Source: Tubiluchus corallicola
Lineage: Eukaryota; Priapulida; Priapulimorpha; Priapulimorphida; Tubiluchidae
Assembly: GCA_030141605.1 (NCBI GenBank)
Contig: JAQGDQ010000170.1
Coordinates: 130,001 to 194,000 of the forward strand
Direction of reading: 5' to 3'
DNA length: 64,000 bases
Translations under genes and position numbers: made by a program
In this document: positions 1-64,000 of the stretch, one piece after another
How the letters are laid out: each line of letters begins with the position of its first letter
How positions within the stretch are numbered: the first letter of the stretch is position 1
The notes under the pieces: model-generated
Seen by the model: only the letters and a program-made list of their open reading frames with translations
Told to the model about the DNA's origin: nothing
Databases searched by the model: none

Positions 1-654
1 AAATTGTTTTATGAGTAAGAGTGCGACACTCCACAATTAAGGTCTCGTTTAGATCTTTTTTGCAAATATGCCATAAATTGTGCTAAATTGGTTTTTTTCA
101 TCGTCTGATTTCGACATCTGACCAAGTGACAGCTGACCAAGTGACCAATAGGTCTTTCGCTGCCCCTTCTCAGCTGCAATGAAATGTAAAAATTGTGATG
201 ACGAATTTTAACTGCTATTGAGAAAACAAAATTGAATTGAATTGAATTGACATCACCTCAAATCGGTGGAGACATGGACAAGAGGGCAAGCAGTGCTGAG
301 AAAGAAAACTAAATTATGATTTTTTCATGTTGACTACAGCAAAGACAAGTTTGCTTCTTTGTCTATGACTTAAACTTACTTTGAACTATGTCATGATGTA
401 CCAGATGCATTGCTTCATGTAATGTACGCATTCTTGATAATGGCTGCCCCTGGGCGGTCGAAATATTTATAGATCTTCTATAGATTTATAGAGTTTATAG
501 ATCTATTAATAAATTATTTCCTCCGCTTTTTTAACTATTTCAGTGTATCAGTAAAACAGATGAGGGTATCTATTATGAGTATTTTATATCTACAGTAAAA
601 TTCCATATCTCTACACACTGCATTAGGTTTTTTATTTGGGCGCAGTACCGCAGC
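1..654. other. AT-rich flank, no gene recognised
   Basis: A short (ATTGA)n run at about 230-251 looks like a LINE 3' tail. A run of overlapping TAGATC/TAGATTTATAGA motifs lies at about 465-510. Otherwise there is no open frame or recognisable element. Confidence 0.4.
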
Positions 655-1029
655 AATATAGGTTTTACATGTCAAATGTAGACCTGCGTTAACTCACATG
701 TAGATTTAGGTAATTCAAATGTGTCTTGGTAACTCAAATGTAGACACATGTCAAGTCAAATGTGACATTGGTATCTCAAATGTGAATAGGTGTTAAAGTT
801 TAAGGATGTTGAATTTAATCTTCTTTAATTTCAATTTAATATTTGCTCCTAAGTTAAAATAACAACGTTATAGGCCTACTAACAGATGCACTATCTTTGG
901 TTTATCTTTTTCTAATTTGCACTTAAATGAGTTAATTACCGATTTATTCAAAGTACCGCATCTACATTTGACTTACCTAAGTCACATTTGAACTTTCCTG
1001 TGTCTACATTTGACGTGTAAAACATATAG
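655..1029. mobile_element. TIR/foldback element, short copy (TCAAATGTAGAC family)
   Basis: Starts ATAGGTTTTACATGTCAAAT and ends with the reverse complement, TTTGACGTGTAAAACATAT. Near both ends are repeated TCAAATGTAGAC/TCAAATGTGAC words. It is the same family as 9975-10506. There is no coding capacity, so it is a non-autonomous TIR element. Confidence 0.7.
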
Positions 1030-1379
1030 ATTTAACGCTAGGCTCTACCAAATTTCTCAAAATGGACATGTTTACCCATAAAACTGCATAAATAGCTACA
1101 CGAATGTCAAGACAACTTTTAATTACGTCTTATTACCGAAGCTATTTTGATGATTTACGTCTTTACTCTGCTGCAAACTTTTTTCTTATTTCAGCGTGTT
1201 GTTTCATCATTTGTTTCTTATCGTGGTAATTCAAAATTGAAATGTTAGCACTTTAAATTGGGTTCAGTTGAATAACTCGCTTCTTAAATTTTTTGGGTTT
1301 TCAATAACTGTGTCATTGTGATCAACCAAAGTTGGAACAACTTCGGCAGTATTGGCTTAGTTAAAAACATGGCGTGGTC

Positions 1380-1695
1380 ATCTTCTTCTTCCCAGCTTTT
1401 CCCTATTCAAGGTTTTGAATGAGTCTTCTCCACGCATTCCTGTTGTTGACCATCTCTTCATTTATGTTCTTCTCTCTAAGGTCTCCATTAATACATTCAA
1501 ACCATCTCAGCTTGGGTCGTCCTCTTCTTCTATTTCCCAGCACTTCCATTTCCATGACCTCCCTTCCCACATGATCTTCACCGACTCTTCTTTTCATGTG
1601 TCCATACCATCGCAATCTTGCCTCTTGTATCTTTTTCGAGGCTTCCACTACTTTTACTGTTCCTCTGATATTATTATTTCTAATTTTGTTCATGA
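1380..1695 (-). mobile_element. non-LTR retrotransposon reverse-transcriptase 3' fragment
   Basis: The - strand reads KIRNNNIRGTVKVVEASKKI, then RLRWYGHMKRRVGEDHVG, a GRPKLRWFECINGDLR segment and NRNAWRRLI. This is the well-known C-terminus of RTE-like and related LINE reverse transcriptases, ending in a (GAA)n tail. It is a 5'-truncated dead copy. It retains the GRPKLRW segment that the three related copies elsewhere in the window lack. Confidence 0.8.
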
Positions 1696-1908
1696 AAAAC
1701 ATGGCGTTGTCATGAATCCTGTAAACAAGTACATTTGGCATTTTCAGTGTTATAATATTAAGGGATATTTTAAGCGAACAAACAGAAATAATTTTTGAAT
1801 TGTAAAGACAATTTTGGTATAAAACTTAATGCAGTCTAGAGTATGCGAACAAAACTGCAAAATTGAGTGAAAAATGTGATTAAAATACACCTGATAGTGT
1901 GTATTCTC

Positions 1909-2357
1909 TTAACCCTTTCACTCCCAAATTATTGTTAATAAGAAAAAAAATTTTGGCTTGGTACTTTTGTTCCCAATGTATCCTGTACAACTGTATACAC
2001 AACATTCTTTGTCATATGCAAAAAACAAAGTCCGACTTTTTAAAAAACACAACAAAAGCAAAAAATGTGCTTTATTTTGCAATTATGATTATTTTTTAAA
2101 GTATTTAAGACATTTAGTATGCGTGCTATACTGATCTGTACAAAGTCGTCTCTAAAGTACTGTACCTTGCACAGTTTTTTATGCTACGTAGATTTTTTTA
2201 GTTTGCCATTTTATCACCATTTTTAGTCTATTGTTATTGGCTTAAATCAAAATAACTATTAACAGATCAAATAACTGTCAGTTTTAAAATTTTATTAATT
2301 TTAAAGGCAGAAAATATTCTCGTATCCCACGGGATACAACGGGTACGAAAGGGTTAA
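1909..2357 (+). mobile_element. piggyBac-type MITE, copy A
   Basis: Flanked by TTAA on both sides. The ends are CCCTTTCACTCCC and GGGTACGAAAGGG. About 440 bp, no coding capacity. It contains the shared block GTACAAAGTCGTCTCTAAAG and the near-palindrome TATCCCACGGGATAC near its right end. Confidence 0.75.
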
Positions 2358-3297
2358 GATATGTGTAGCCTACATAAGTAAAATTAAGCTGTGTATGCGA
2401 GTAAAACAGAAATCCGCAAATGAGAAAATATATTGCAAATTTGTTTGTGTGATTAAGCATCAGTAAGGCTTACTTTATGGTAGATTGCGTGCGCTATTAA
2501 AACAAGTTTCACCTGCATTAATCATTAAACAACCTGGGAAATATAGTCACGTGACCGATCTCCAATGTCAACACGAGAAAATTGACACCTGTAATATCAT
2601 AAATACATAAATTTATTCTGCCTAAGAAGTTTTTACATTCCTCAGTTTTTTCCTGACAGGCAAATCACCACCACTTTGTATTCATCCGCGGTGCGACCTA
2701 ATCACACGATATGACGCCGTGCATTAGAACTAACCGCGTCCAACTTTACGTGCTGGGAGGTGCAGGTCTAATTTTTAATTGGTCTTTCATGTTTTTGCAC
2801 CGTCGACCTTTGTAAAGCCAAGTAAGTGATAGAAACTGGGTTATATTTTAATTAGCTAAAGCGACGTTCCACTTGAAAGCACGGCTGTGTTGAATGGCCA
2901 GGGTGTACTTTACATTGCATACTGAGGCGTAAAATGTAAAGCACCTCTCGAACTCTGCTCTCTTGTATGCTTGCTCAAAAGCTTGCTCTGGGTTCGGTGT
3001 GCCGAACGAATCGTCAAGAATTAAACCTCGGTGGTGTTTTGCCATCTCTTTGTGCGCGCAGACGAGTAACAGTGTTGGCATTGGCGTAAGTGTTGAAGAT
3101 CGGTCATTAGAGGTACAGTGAAGAGGTCGGTGGTCAGCTGTCAAGTGATTCTCTTGTGACCGGGTTAAGATTGCAGAGTTGAGGCATGTCTGCGCCGCCA
3201 TGAGTTGGGTCTTCGACTCCTGCTTGGGCTGAATGGTACGAAAATGCATTTGCTTGCTTAGGTCTATGACGTAACCGGTTGACATCAAAGTGAACAA
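2358..3297. other. 5' flank of the claudin-like gene
   Basis: No repeat family is recognised. GC content rises from about 2650 towards the start codon. Two open frames on the opposite strand (2848-3337) have no recognisable domain and look like chance frames in GC-richer 5' sequence. A promoter probably lies here, but no convincing TATA box or initiator was picked out. Confidence 0.35.
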
Positions 3298-21906
<18,609 letters not shown>

Positions 21907-21994
21907 TTACAGGTTTCTGCTGCATTTTAAAGACCGTCCCCTCGTTTGTATAAAGTTCTGTCCTTTGTGTCGCGCAAACACGCGATACACTTGT

Positions 21995-22145
21995 AATAAA
22001 AAGTATATTTTGTTTTATACGTTTTAGGTATAATAGTTCTTAGTGGCATTCTTATCGGCTGTTTTAAATCTATGTAAAGAGATGGCGCTGCCTGTGTTTT
22101 TCTCTGTAAAAACTACGTATTCTTTGTGGCGAGAGTTTGAATAAA
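21995..22145 (+). other. candidate polyadenylation signals of the claudin-like gene
   Basis: AATAAA occurs at 21995-22000 and again at 22140-22145, about 90 and 235 bp after the stop codon. The second one directly abuts the 3' tail of an inserted retroelement fragment, so the first is the safer candidate. Confidence 0.5.
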
Positions 22146-22146
22146 C

Positions 22147-22530
22147 TTCTTCTTCTTCCTAGCTTTTCCCTATTCGGGGTCGCCATTGTGAATGAGTCTT
22201 CTCCACGCATTCCTGTTGTTGACCATCTCTTCATTTATGTCTTCCCTTCCCACATGATCTGCACCGACTCTTCTTTTCAGGTGTCCATACCATCGCAATC
22301 TTGCGAGGCTTCCACTACTTTTACTGCCCCTCTGATATTATTATTTCTAATTTTATCTCTTCTTGTTATTCTCACCATCCATCTCAACATCCTCATCTCC
22401 ACCACACCCATTTTCTTCTCTTCGGTCTTCTTTAGAGAAGCTGTTTCCAGCCCATAGATTAGAGCGGGTCTGACCACTATCTTTGTGGACTTCACCTTTC
22501 ACCGACTCACCGACTCATTCATAGAAGGCG
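22147..22530 (-). mobile_element. LINE-tail-derived short element, 5'-truncated copy
   Basis: Same sequence as 11254-11752 on the opposite strand, with the same GRED-to-INEEM deletion, ending in a (GAA)n tail at 22147. It begins near AAAACTGCGCC and so lacks the CCTAGCCACTGGG head. Confidence 0.8.
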
Positions 22531-23245
22531 CAGTTTTGACTAATTAGTTAATATTTTTTGTCACCAGAATTTAGACGTGTATACTATTTTGACCTGTTTC
22601 TCCAGTCCATCCTGCAGACCGACTAATGGTCATCCATGCCCACATAGATGTATTTACTTGGCAGCTGAACACAGGTTGATGCTTTGCCCATGTTAAGCGT
22701 AATTAAGGTCCTGACATAATAAATAGATAACATGTTAAACATACTCAGTCTTAGAGAACAGTTACTCTGGTAAGAAGTGCGGTAGATTAATTTTATTGCA
22801 AGACGTTTTACCAAAACTTCTTGCTTTTTATGTATTTGAAAAGTGATATTTTTATCTGAAAATGTAATCAAAATGTTGTTCCCTTTTTAGGCTGTAGTCA
22901 TGTACGACTATTTTAGGAAAGTGGTCGGTCATATAGTCTCTTTCGTTCAAAATAGATGCATAATTATTGTATAACATTGTGTATTCAAGTTGTTCATGAT
23001 GTCTAATTCAAAATTATAATTATCTAGATCTGAAAATACTTTTGTATAAAGTGTTTGCCACGCTATTTTTAGTTTTAAATTTTAGATATGTTGAATTGCT
23101 TTTGAATCTCTATAATTATTATACGCTTAAGCATTTTTATTTTTTAACATTAAGCATAATATGTAATAAAAAAAGAATACTCTTGTCTGCTTGCAAGCAT
23201 AAGTATTACTTTGTTTACTCAAATCATGGCTTTATTTATTTATTA
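22531..23245. other. intergenic, no element recognised
   Basis: AT-rich sequence between the two convergent genes. Small open frames without domains. Confidence 0.35.
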
Positions 23246-23248
23246 GAG

Positions 23249-23862
23249 TTTTTAAACACCAGAACTCTAAGATTTCTTTACTGGTACTGTTTTTAAACAC
23301 CGGAAGTCTAAGATTTCTTTACTGGTACTGTTCTTAAGCACCGGAACTCTAAGATTTCTTTACTGGTACTGTTTTTAAGCACCGGAACTCTAAGATTTCT
23401 TTACTGGTACTGTTTTTGAACACCAGAACTCTAAGATTTCTTTACTGGTACTGTTTTTGAACACCGGAACTCTAAGATTTCTTTACTGGTACTGTTTTTA
23501 AACACCGGAACTTTAAGATTTCTTTACTGGTACTGTTTTTAAACACCGGAACTCTAAGATTTCTTTACTGGTACTGTTTTTAAACACCGGAACTCTAAGA
23601 TTTCTTTACTGGTACTGTTTTTAAACACCGGAACTCTAAGATTTCTTTACTGGTACTGTTTTTAAGCACCGGAACTCTAAGATTTCTTTACTGGTACTGT
23701 TTTTAAACACCGGAACTCTAAGATTTCTTTACTGGTACTGTTTTTAAACACCGGAACTCTAAGATTTCTTTACTGGTGCTGTTTTTAAACACCGGAACTC
23801 TAAGATTTCTTTACTGGTACTGTTTTTAAACACCGGAACTCTAAGATTTCTTTACTGGTACT
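23249..23862 (+). repeat. 41-bp tandem array, about 15 units
   Basis: Unit TTTTTAAACACCGGAACTCT followed by AAGATTTCTTTACTGGTACTG. Most units differ at one or two positions. Intergenic. Confidence 0.95.
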
Positions 23863-25960
23863 ACAGTTATGTGCTTTGTACTTTTGTACTTTAGCCATTA
23901 TTTCAAGTTATTTGAAACTATAAAAATAGTGTGAAAATGGAACGCATAATTATACTGTTTTATGTATGTTTATCATAGCAGCCTAGACAGCAATTTCTTA
24001 TTATGAGGGTTTTTAATAAACAAACCTGTAAGTATGCTTAATGGTGCCACAGGTTCTGTGTGCGTAAGGCTTATTATGATGGCATAATCGAATAATGAAT
24101 CTCAAGACTGTTTCAAATATTAATTTAACAATATTGCTTAATTTATAAACTGATATTGACAATCTCACTGAGATATCGTGCACTCAACGATTTCCATGTA
24201 TATGGTTATTTTATACTTTTTATTCATGACTTACCATCCTTTGTCTGGAAATTATTATGCAATTTTTCATCAATAATCATTTTGATGATTTTACTTAATT
24301 GCATTTTTGTTTATGTTGACATGCAAATGAATTTGTAAACTTTTTGTAATTTTCTCAGCTTGGAACTTGTACAAAATTAATAAATGTGTGTAATTATCCA
24401 GTACTGAAAATCAAGTGTGCGCATTTCTCGATAGATGGAGCCACGAGAGTACTATGCGATAGCATATACTCTATATTTTGTGTAGATTTTATAGGTGAGG
24501 ATGTAAATGGATTATATGAAAATTTAACAGAAAGAACTTACTAATTAACTCACAAGTTGGTGCAATTTAACTAGACTTGTACATTTTATAATTAATTATT
24601 ATTAAATTCTTTTTGGAAATAAGAAATTTAGGCCCGTGTCGCACAGAGCCGTGAAGAAAATAGACATCAGCCGTCAAGAAAAATAGGCGTCTTATAAAAA
24701 TGTGTTTTTTTAGACTGCATCCACCTATTTATTGATCTAGTATTGCATTGCTTGATCTAGTATTGCATTGCTTGATCTAGTATTGCATTGCTTGACCTAG
24801 TATTGAATTGCTTGTTTTTTTAGACAGGATCCACCTATTTATTGATCTAGTATCACATTGCTTGACTCTGATTGTTAAGCATGTTAATCATTATTTTAAA
24901 AAATCTTTGTGTACAGAGTCTGACTTTTATTCTTAGTACAAACTTTAATGTGTGACAAGTTTGGTATCCTGCAAGCTGTGGTCTAAGATTCAATGACAAT
25001 GCCTACTTAATGTTATTAGGGGTGGCAAGACTGGAACCTTTCTCATTCTTCTCTCTGACAATCCTCTGAGAAAAGCCACAAAACAGCAGAACCATGTACG
25101 AATGTACATATTCTCCCTTAATGAGAGAAACAGTGGGCAGTCAGTATGGCAGGTGAAGCCACCCGGCAGTCACCTATCCAGTTACCAAAAGAACAAGACT
25201 ATTTTCCTTGCCCTAGAAAGACTTTATATTATTATTATCTATGTGTAAACTAATCACATAAATCAGCAATGAGTGATTTTGAAAATCACATATTAATTTG
25301 CTTAGTTTAATGTAATAAAAAACAGAGTTACAATTATTATTATTATTACAATTATTATTATTATTTTACACACTCTTATGCAACTCGGTAATATTGGAAT
25401 ACTCTCCTTTAATTTCAATAGAATTTTGTCCATGAAAACCATTAATAAAACAATATAAAAGAAAATTGGAGAAAACAATATAAAAGCAAAACAATTTTCT
25501 ACGTAAGTTAGCTATTTCTTTGTATAAAATCATAATTATGAATAACACGACTGGGTCTCTAATTATAACAGTAATAAAGCATGAAATGACAATTTATAAA
25601 ATATTTATCAGCATAATTATACAAAAAAGCTACTCTGGTTATTATCTAAAACACAACTTACATTCTGCCTGTTCTTAGTAAAAAATACATAGGCCTGATA
25701 TGATTGAAAATTTTGTACACAACTCATTTTATACAACACACTTTAAAAACATAGGTACATGTACATCTCTTACATATCAATAATTATTATAAATGTTATA
25801 ATAGTAGTTTTGATTGTCCAAAAAATTACGACTGACGAGTTTTGGCTCTCAACAAAGACGAGCTGTTGGTCACAGTTGGGCCTGCGAAACTGGGACTGTA
25901 GTTAAAGATTTGTCATCACACAAGGCAAAGAAGCTATCGGCAGCAAACTGCCTCTCGCAA
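23863..25960. other. intergenic region, AT-rich
   Basis: Contains a short tandem (GCTTGATCTAGTATTGCATT units) at about 24736-24860 and (ATT)n at 25334-25367. No gene is recognised. Exons of a further gene are not excluded. Confidence 0.35.
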
Positions 25961-25970
25961 AATTTGCCCG

Positions 25971-26478
25971 CACACGGTAACTTGTGTAAAACAACCAGTG
26001 TCACGGGTAAAAATTGTCAGCAATTACTAAATGACCCCGCCAAAAGAGTTGCTTTTTATTGCCCGTATCTGTCTTGCGTAACATAAAAGATTGTACCGAG
26101 CCCACACACGGTAACTTGTGTAAAGCAACCAGTGCCACGGGTAAATCTGTTTGCTCATATCTGTCTTGCGTAACATAAAAGACTGTACCGAGCCCGCACA
26201 CGGTAACTTGTGTAAAGCAACCAGTGCCACGGGTAACTCTGTTTGCTCATATCTGTTTTGCGTAACATAAAAGATTGTACCGAGCCCACACACGGTAACT
26301 TGTGTAAAGCAACCAGTGCCACGGGTAAATCTGTTTGCTCATATCTGTCTTGCATAACATAAAAGACTGTACCGAGCCTGCACACGGTAACTTGTGTAAA
26401 GCAATCAGTGCCACGGGTAACTCTGTTTGCTCATACCTGTTTTGCGTAACATAAAAGATTGTACCGAGCCCGCACACG
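25971..26478. repeat. 92-bp tandem array, about 5 units
   Basis: Unit ACACGGTAACTTGTGTAAAG, then CAACCAGTGCCACGGGTAA, GTTTGCTCATATCTG and GCGTAACATAAAAGA. The first unit boundary is irregular because of an insertion of about 40 bp around 26015-26060. It lies just downstream of the aminopeptidase 3' end. Confidence 0.9.
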
Positions 26479-26555
26479 GGAACGGGGTACACGGGAGTGT
26501 TCAAATAAGCGTGCTTAACAAAAACCTGTGTATGATAAAGTGGCAAAATACGACG

Positions 26556-26561
26556 TTTATT
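26556..26561 (-). other. candidate polyadenylation signal of the aminopeptidase gene
   Basis: AATAAA on the - strand about 270 bp downstream of the stop codon, just before the 92-bp tandem array. It is the first canonical hexamer after the stop. Confidence 0.5.
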
Positions 26562-26832
26562 GAGAGCGCATGAGCAAAAATGTGTTAGCAATGTTGTTGC
26601 AAACGGATTTTGCATCGTGTGCACTGTGCATTAGCACTTTAACTGGTAAACAGAACTTAAACTAACTAGTGCAAACGGAACTCGTCAAACATGCTCTCTG
26701 TTTGCTTTTGAAATAACCGCCTAATAACATGGACTACATTCGGAGCTAAACATTTGCATAATATGAAAAAATTGTGCAACATATTAAAAAGTATCACAAA
26801 GTTACGATTCTGTATCTACAAAACGACTGCAT

Positions 26833-62266
<35,434 letters not shown>

Positions 62267-63348
62267 GATGTATCGAAATCTATATATCTTCGAGGATATT
62301 CGACTTTAGATCGTCCAGTCTGGTGAACTTATAGATTTTTAAATGTTTTCGTTTTCGTGAAAATTTTCTACTTTAACTCGATGTGCTATGAAAAGCTTTT
62401 CGTCTTTTACTGTTGAAGCAAAAATGGAGTTTCTCAAACCGATTGAATTAATGCCACATATCAGAATTACATAAATCATATCAGCCACATATCAGAATTA
62501 CATAAATCATACTTTTGAATTTGTTTTGAAAGTATTATTATTTACTTCTGAATGCTAATAATGCAAGATACAGTCTTAAAGTATCAGAGATATACAAAAA
62601 TTCTATTCCAAAGTTCTTCTAAACAGCCATGTAACAGGTATAACAGCTCAAACCATTTTTAAATTCTTTATTGGCTAACAATACATTTATAATTTCGGCT
62701 GCATAGATTTCTTGAACAACTTTAAGCGGGCGCAAATTAGAAATGATTTTGCTCGAAAAACTTTATCGTTCTAATCTTAATTTTAATGTTATCTATTGAT
62801 GATGGAACGATCCCTTAATTACTGAATTTTTGAAACCAAATTTTGTGCGAAGGGAAGTAAGAGCAAGAACTCAGCAGGGATTTGAACCAGGGACTAGACA
62901 CAGTCCCGCCTTTTCACAGTTCTTTCCGTTCGGACCCTGCTTTGAAAACTTTAATAATTAAAGATTAATTCTATCATTGTTTCTGTAATTCTCATATGCA
63001 ATGCATTCTTGATTTTTAATTACGTATTTCACCACTAAATTACACCACTTGGAACAGAAATTTGAATGATCCGTACAGCACAACACGCACATGCACATGT
63101 GGTAGATAAACTGAATGTATCACACCAGTAAAATACGTGATTGATAACTTGACTATCCCTATTGATAAACTTTCTCATGTTTATAGACTAGCCAAGTCAT
63201 CAGTCTACAATACAAGAACTCAACAACAATGACAAACACGTAAAGCAAACCAAATAAGGGCGTTGTAAACTTTCAGTATAAAAAAATCTAAATTTCACTT
63301 TACGTGAAGCACTGCAGGCCTTCACTTCTTCCCTAATTAACCCGTGAG
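62267..63348. other. upstream flank of the aminopeptidase gene
   Basis: AT-rich. On the - strand CTATAAG at about 62331 and ATATATAG at about 62285 are TATA-like, but neither is convincing. A B-box-like GGTTCAAATCCC on the - strand at about 62877-62890 suggests an old tRNA-derived fragment. Confidence 0.35.
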
Positions 63349-63812
63349 TTAACCCTTTCAGTCCCAAATTATTTTTTAATAAGAAAATTTTTTTCCTTGA
63401 TACTTTTGTTCAGTATGTCCATCTTGTTTACACATAATAATAATTGTTTTCACCTGTACCCGCGTGCTAAATATAGCCTGTATCCCACGGGATACATTGG
63501 GATTCAATAGAAGCATAAAATGTGCTTCATTTTGCAACTGCTGATGATTTTTTAAAGTATTTAAGACATTTAGTATGCACGCTATGCTGATCTGTACAAA
63601 GTCGTCTCTAAGGTACTGTACCTTGCGCAGTTTTTTATGCTATGTAGATTTTCTAGTTTGCCATTTTATCACCATTTTTAGTCTATTGTTATTGGCTTAA
63701 ATCAAAATAACTATTAACAGATCAAATAACTGTCAGTTTTAAAATTTTATTAATTTTAAAGGCAGAAAATATTGTCGTATCCCACGGGATACAACGGGTA
63801 AGAAAGGGTTAA
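63349..63812 (+). mobile_element. piggyBac-type MITE, copy E
   Basis: TTAA on both sides, CCCTTTCAGTCCC left, GGGTAAGAAAGGG right. Closest by eye to copy D. About 1.1 kb upstream of the aminopeptidase start codon. Confidence 0.85.
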
Positions 63813-64000
63813 AAGGCTAATTAACGAAGTCTAATTGTTAAGAGCAAAGGGCTAAAAGAAGAGGACTAATGTACAGGATGCCCCCCCCCCCCACTGCTTT
63901 CTTACGAACCTCTTACTGGAACTACTTCAATAGCCGCCAAGTCTAGGTGCAGATTGTTTACCAAGACTTTACGGATTCCGAGAAAGTTCCATGCTAATTA

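Noticed and set aside
26001-26624. Several overlapping 66-125-codon frames on the - strand
   Set aside because: They are the 92-bp tandem unit read through in shifted frames; no host exon fits.

Overview
The window is animal (metazoan) nuclear DNA. It has spliced genes with GT-AG introns, about 35% GC by eye, long introns full of transposon debris, satellites and microsatellites, and one assembly gap of Ns. The proteins and repeat types fit a non-vertebrate animal, possibly a lophotrochozoan such as a mollusc, but nothing here fixes the phylum.

Two protein-coding genes can be reconstructed completely, and they converge tail to tail. (1) On the + strand, coding exons at 3298-3661, 20027-20182 and 21710-21906 join in phase into a 238-residue four-transmembrane protein of the claudin/PMP22/EMP type, with a W-GLW-C-C signature in the first extracellular loop. 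Its first intron is 16.4 kb. (2) On the - strand, 18 coding exons from 62266 down to 26833 join in phase into a 1006-residue type II membrane M1 zinc aminopeptidase (aminopeptidase N-like). It has GAMEN, HELAH with the downstream glutamate, the catalytic tyrosine and a complete ERAP1-C-like domain. Its last intron appears to be a GC-AG intron. I found no third intact host gene.

The remaining sequence is mostly repeats. Five copies of a TTAA-flanked piggyBac-type MITE lie at 1.9, 12.6, 20.6, 53.5 and 63.3 kb. There are two clear hAT-type MITEs with 8-bp target duplications and one probable one, and three solo-LTR-like elements, two of which flank aminopeptidase exon 11. A short non-autonomous element built from the 3' end of a non-LTR reverse transcriptase occurs in several copies, one with a perfect 20-bp target duplication. 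tRNA-headed SINEs, a 5S rRNA-like composite element, LINE ORF2 tails and two TIR families are also present. Tandem arrays have units of 41, 46, 47, 60, 68, 91, 92 and 118 bp, with large trinucleotide tracts besides.

Region by region: 1-3.3 kb, upstream repeats; 3.3-22.1 kb, the claudin-like gene with a repeat-filled intron 1 and an N gap at 9008-9670; 22.1-26.5 kb, the intergenic stretch with a 41-bp array and a 92-bp array; 26.5-62.3 kb, the aminopeptidase gene; 62.3-64 kb, its upstream flank. The most unusual items are a 12-unit array whose repeat unit carries the exon 16 splice-donor sequence and fills nearly all of intron 16, an inverted diverged copy of aminopeptidase exon 4 inside intron 6 of the same gene, and the LINE-tail-derived short element family.
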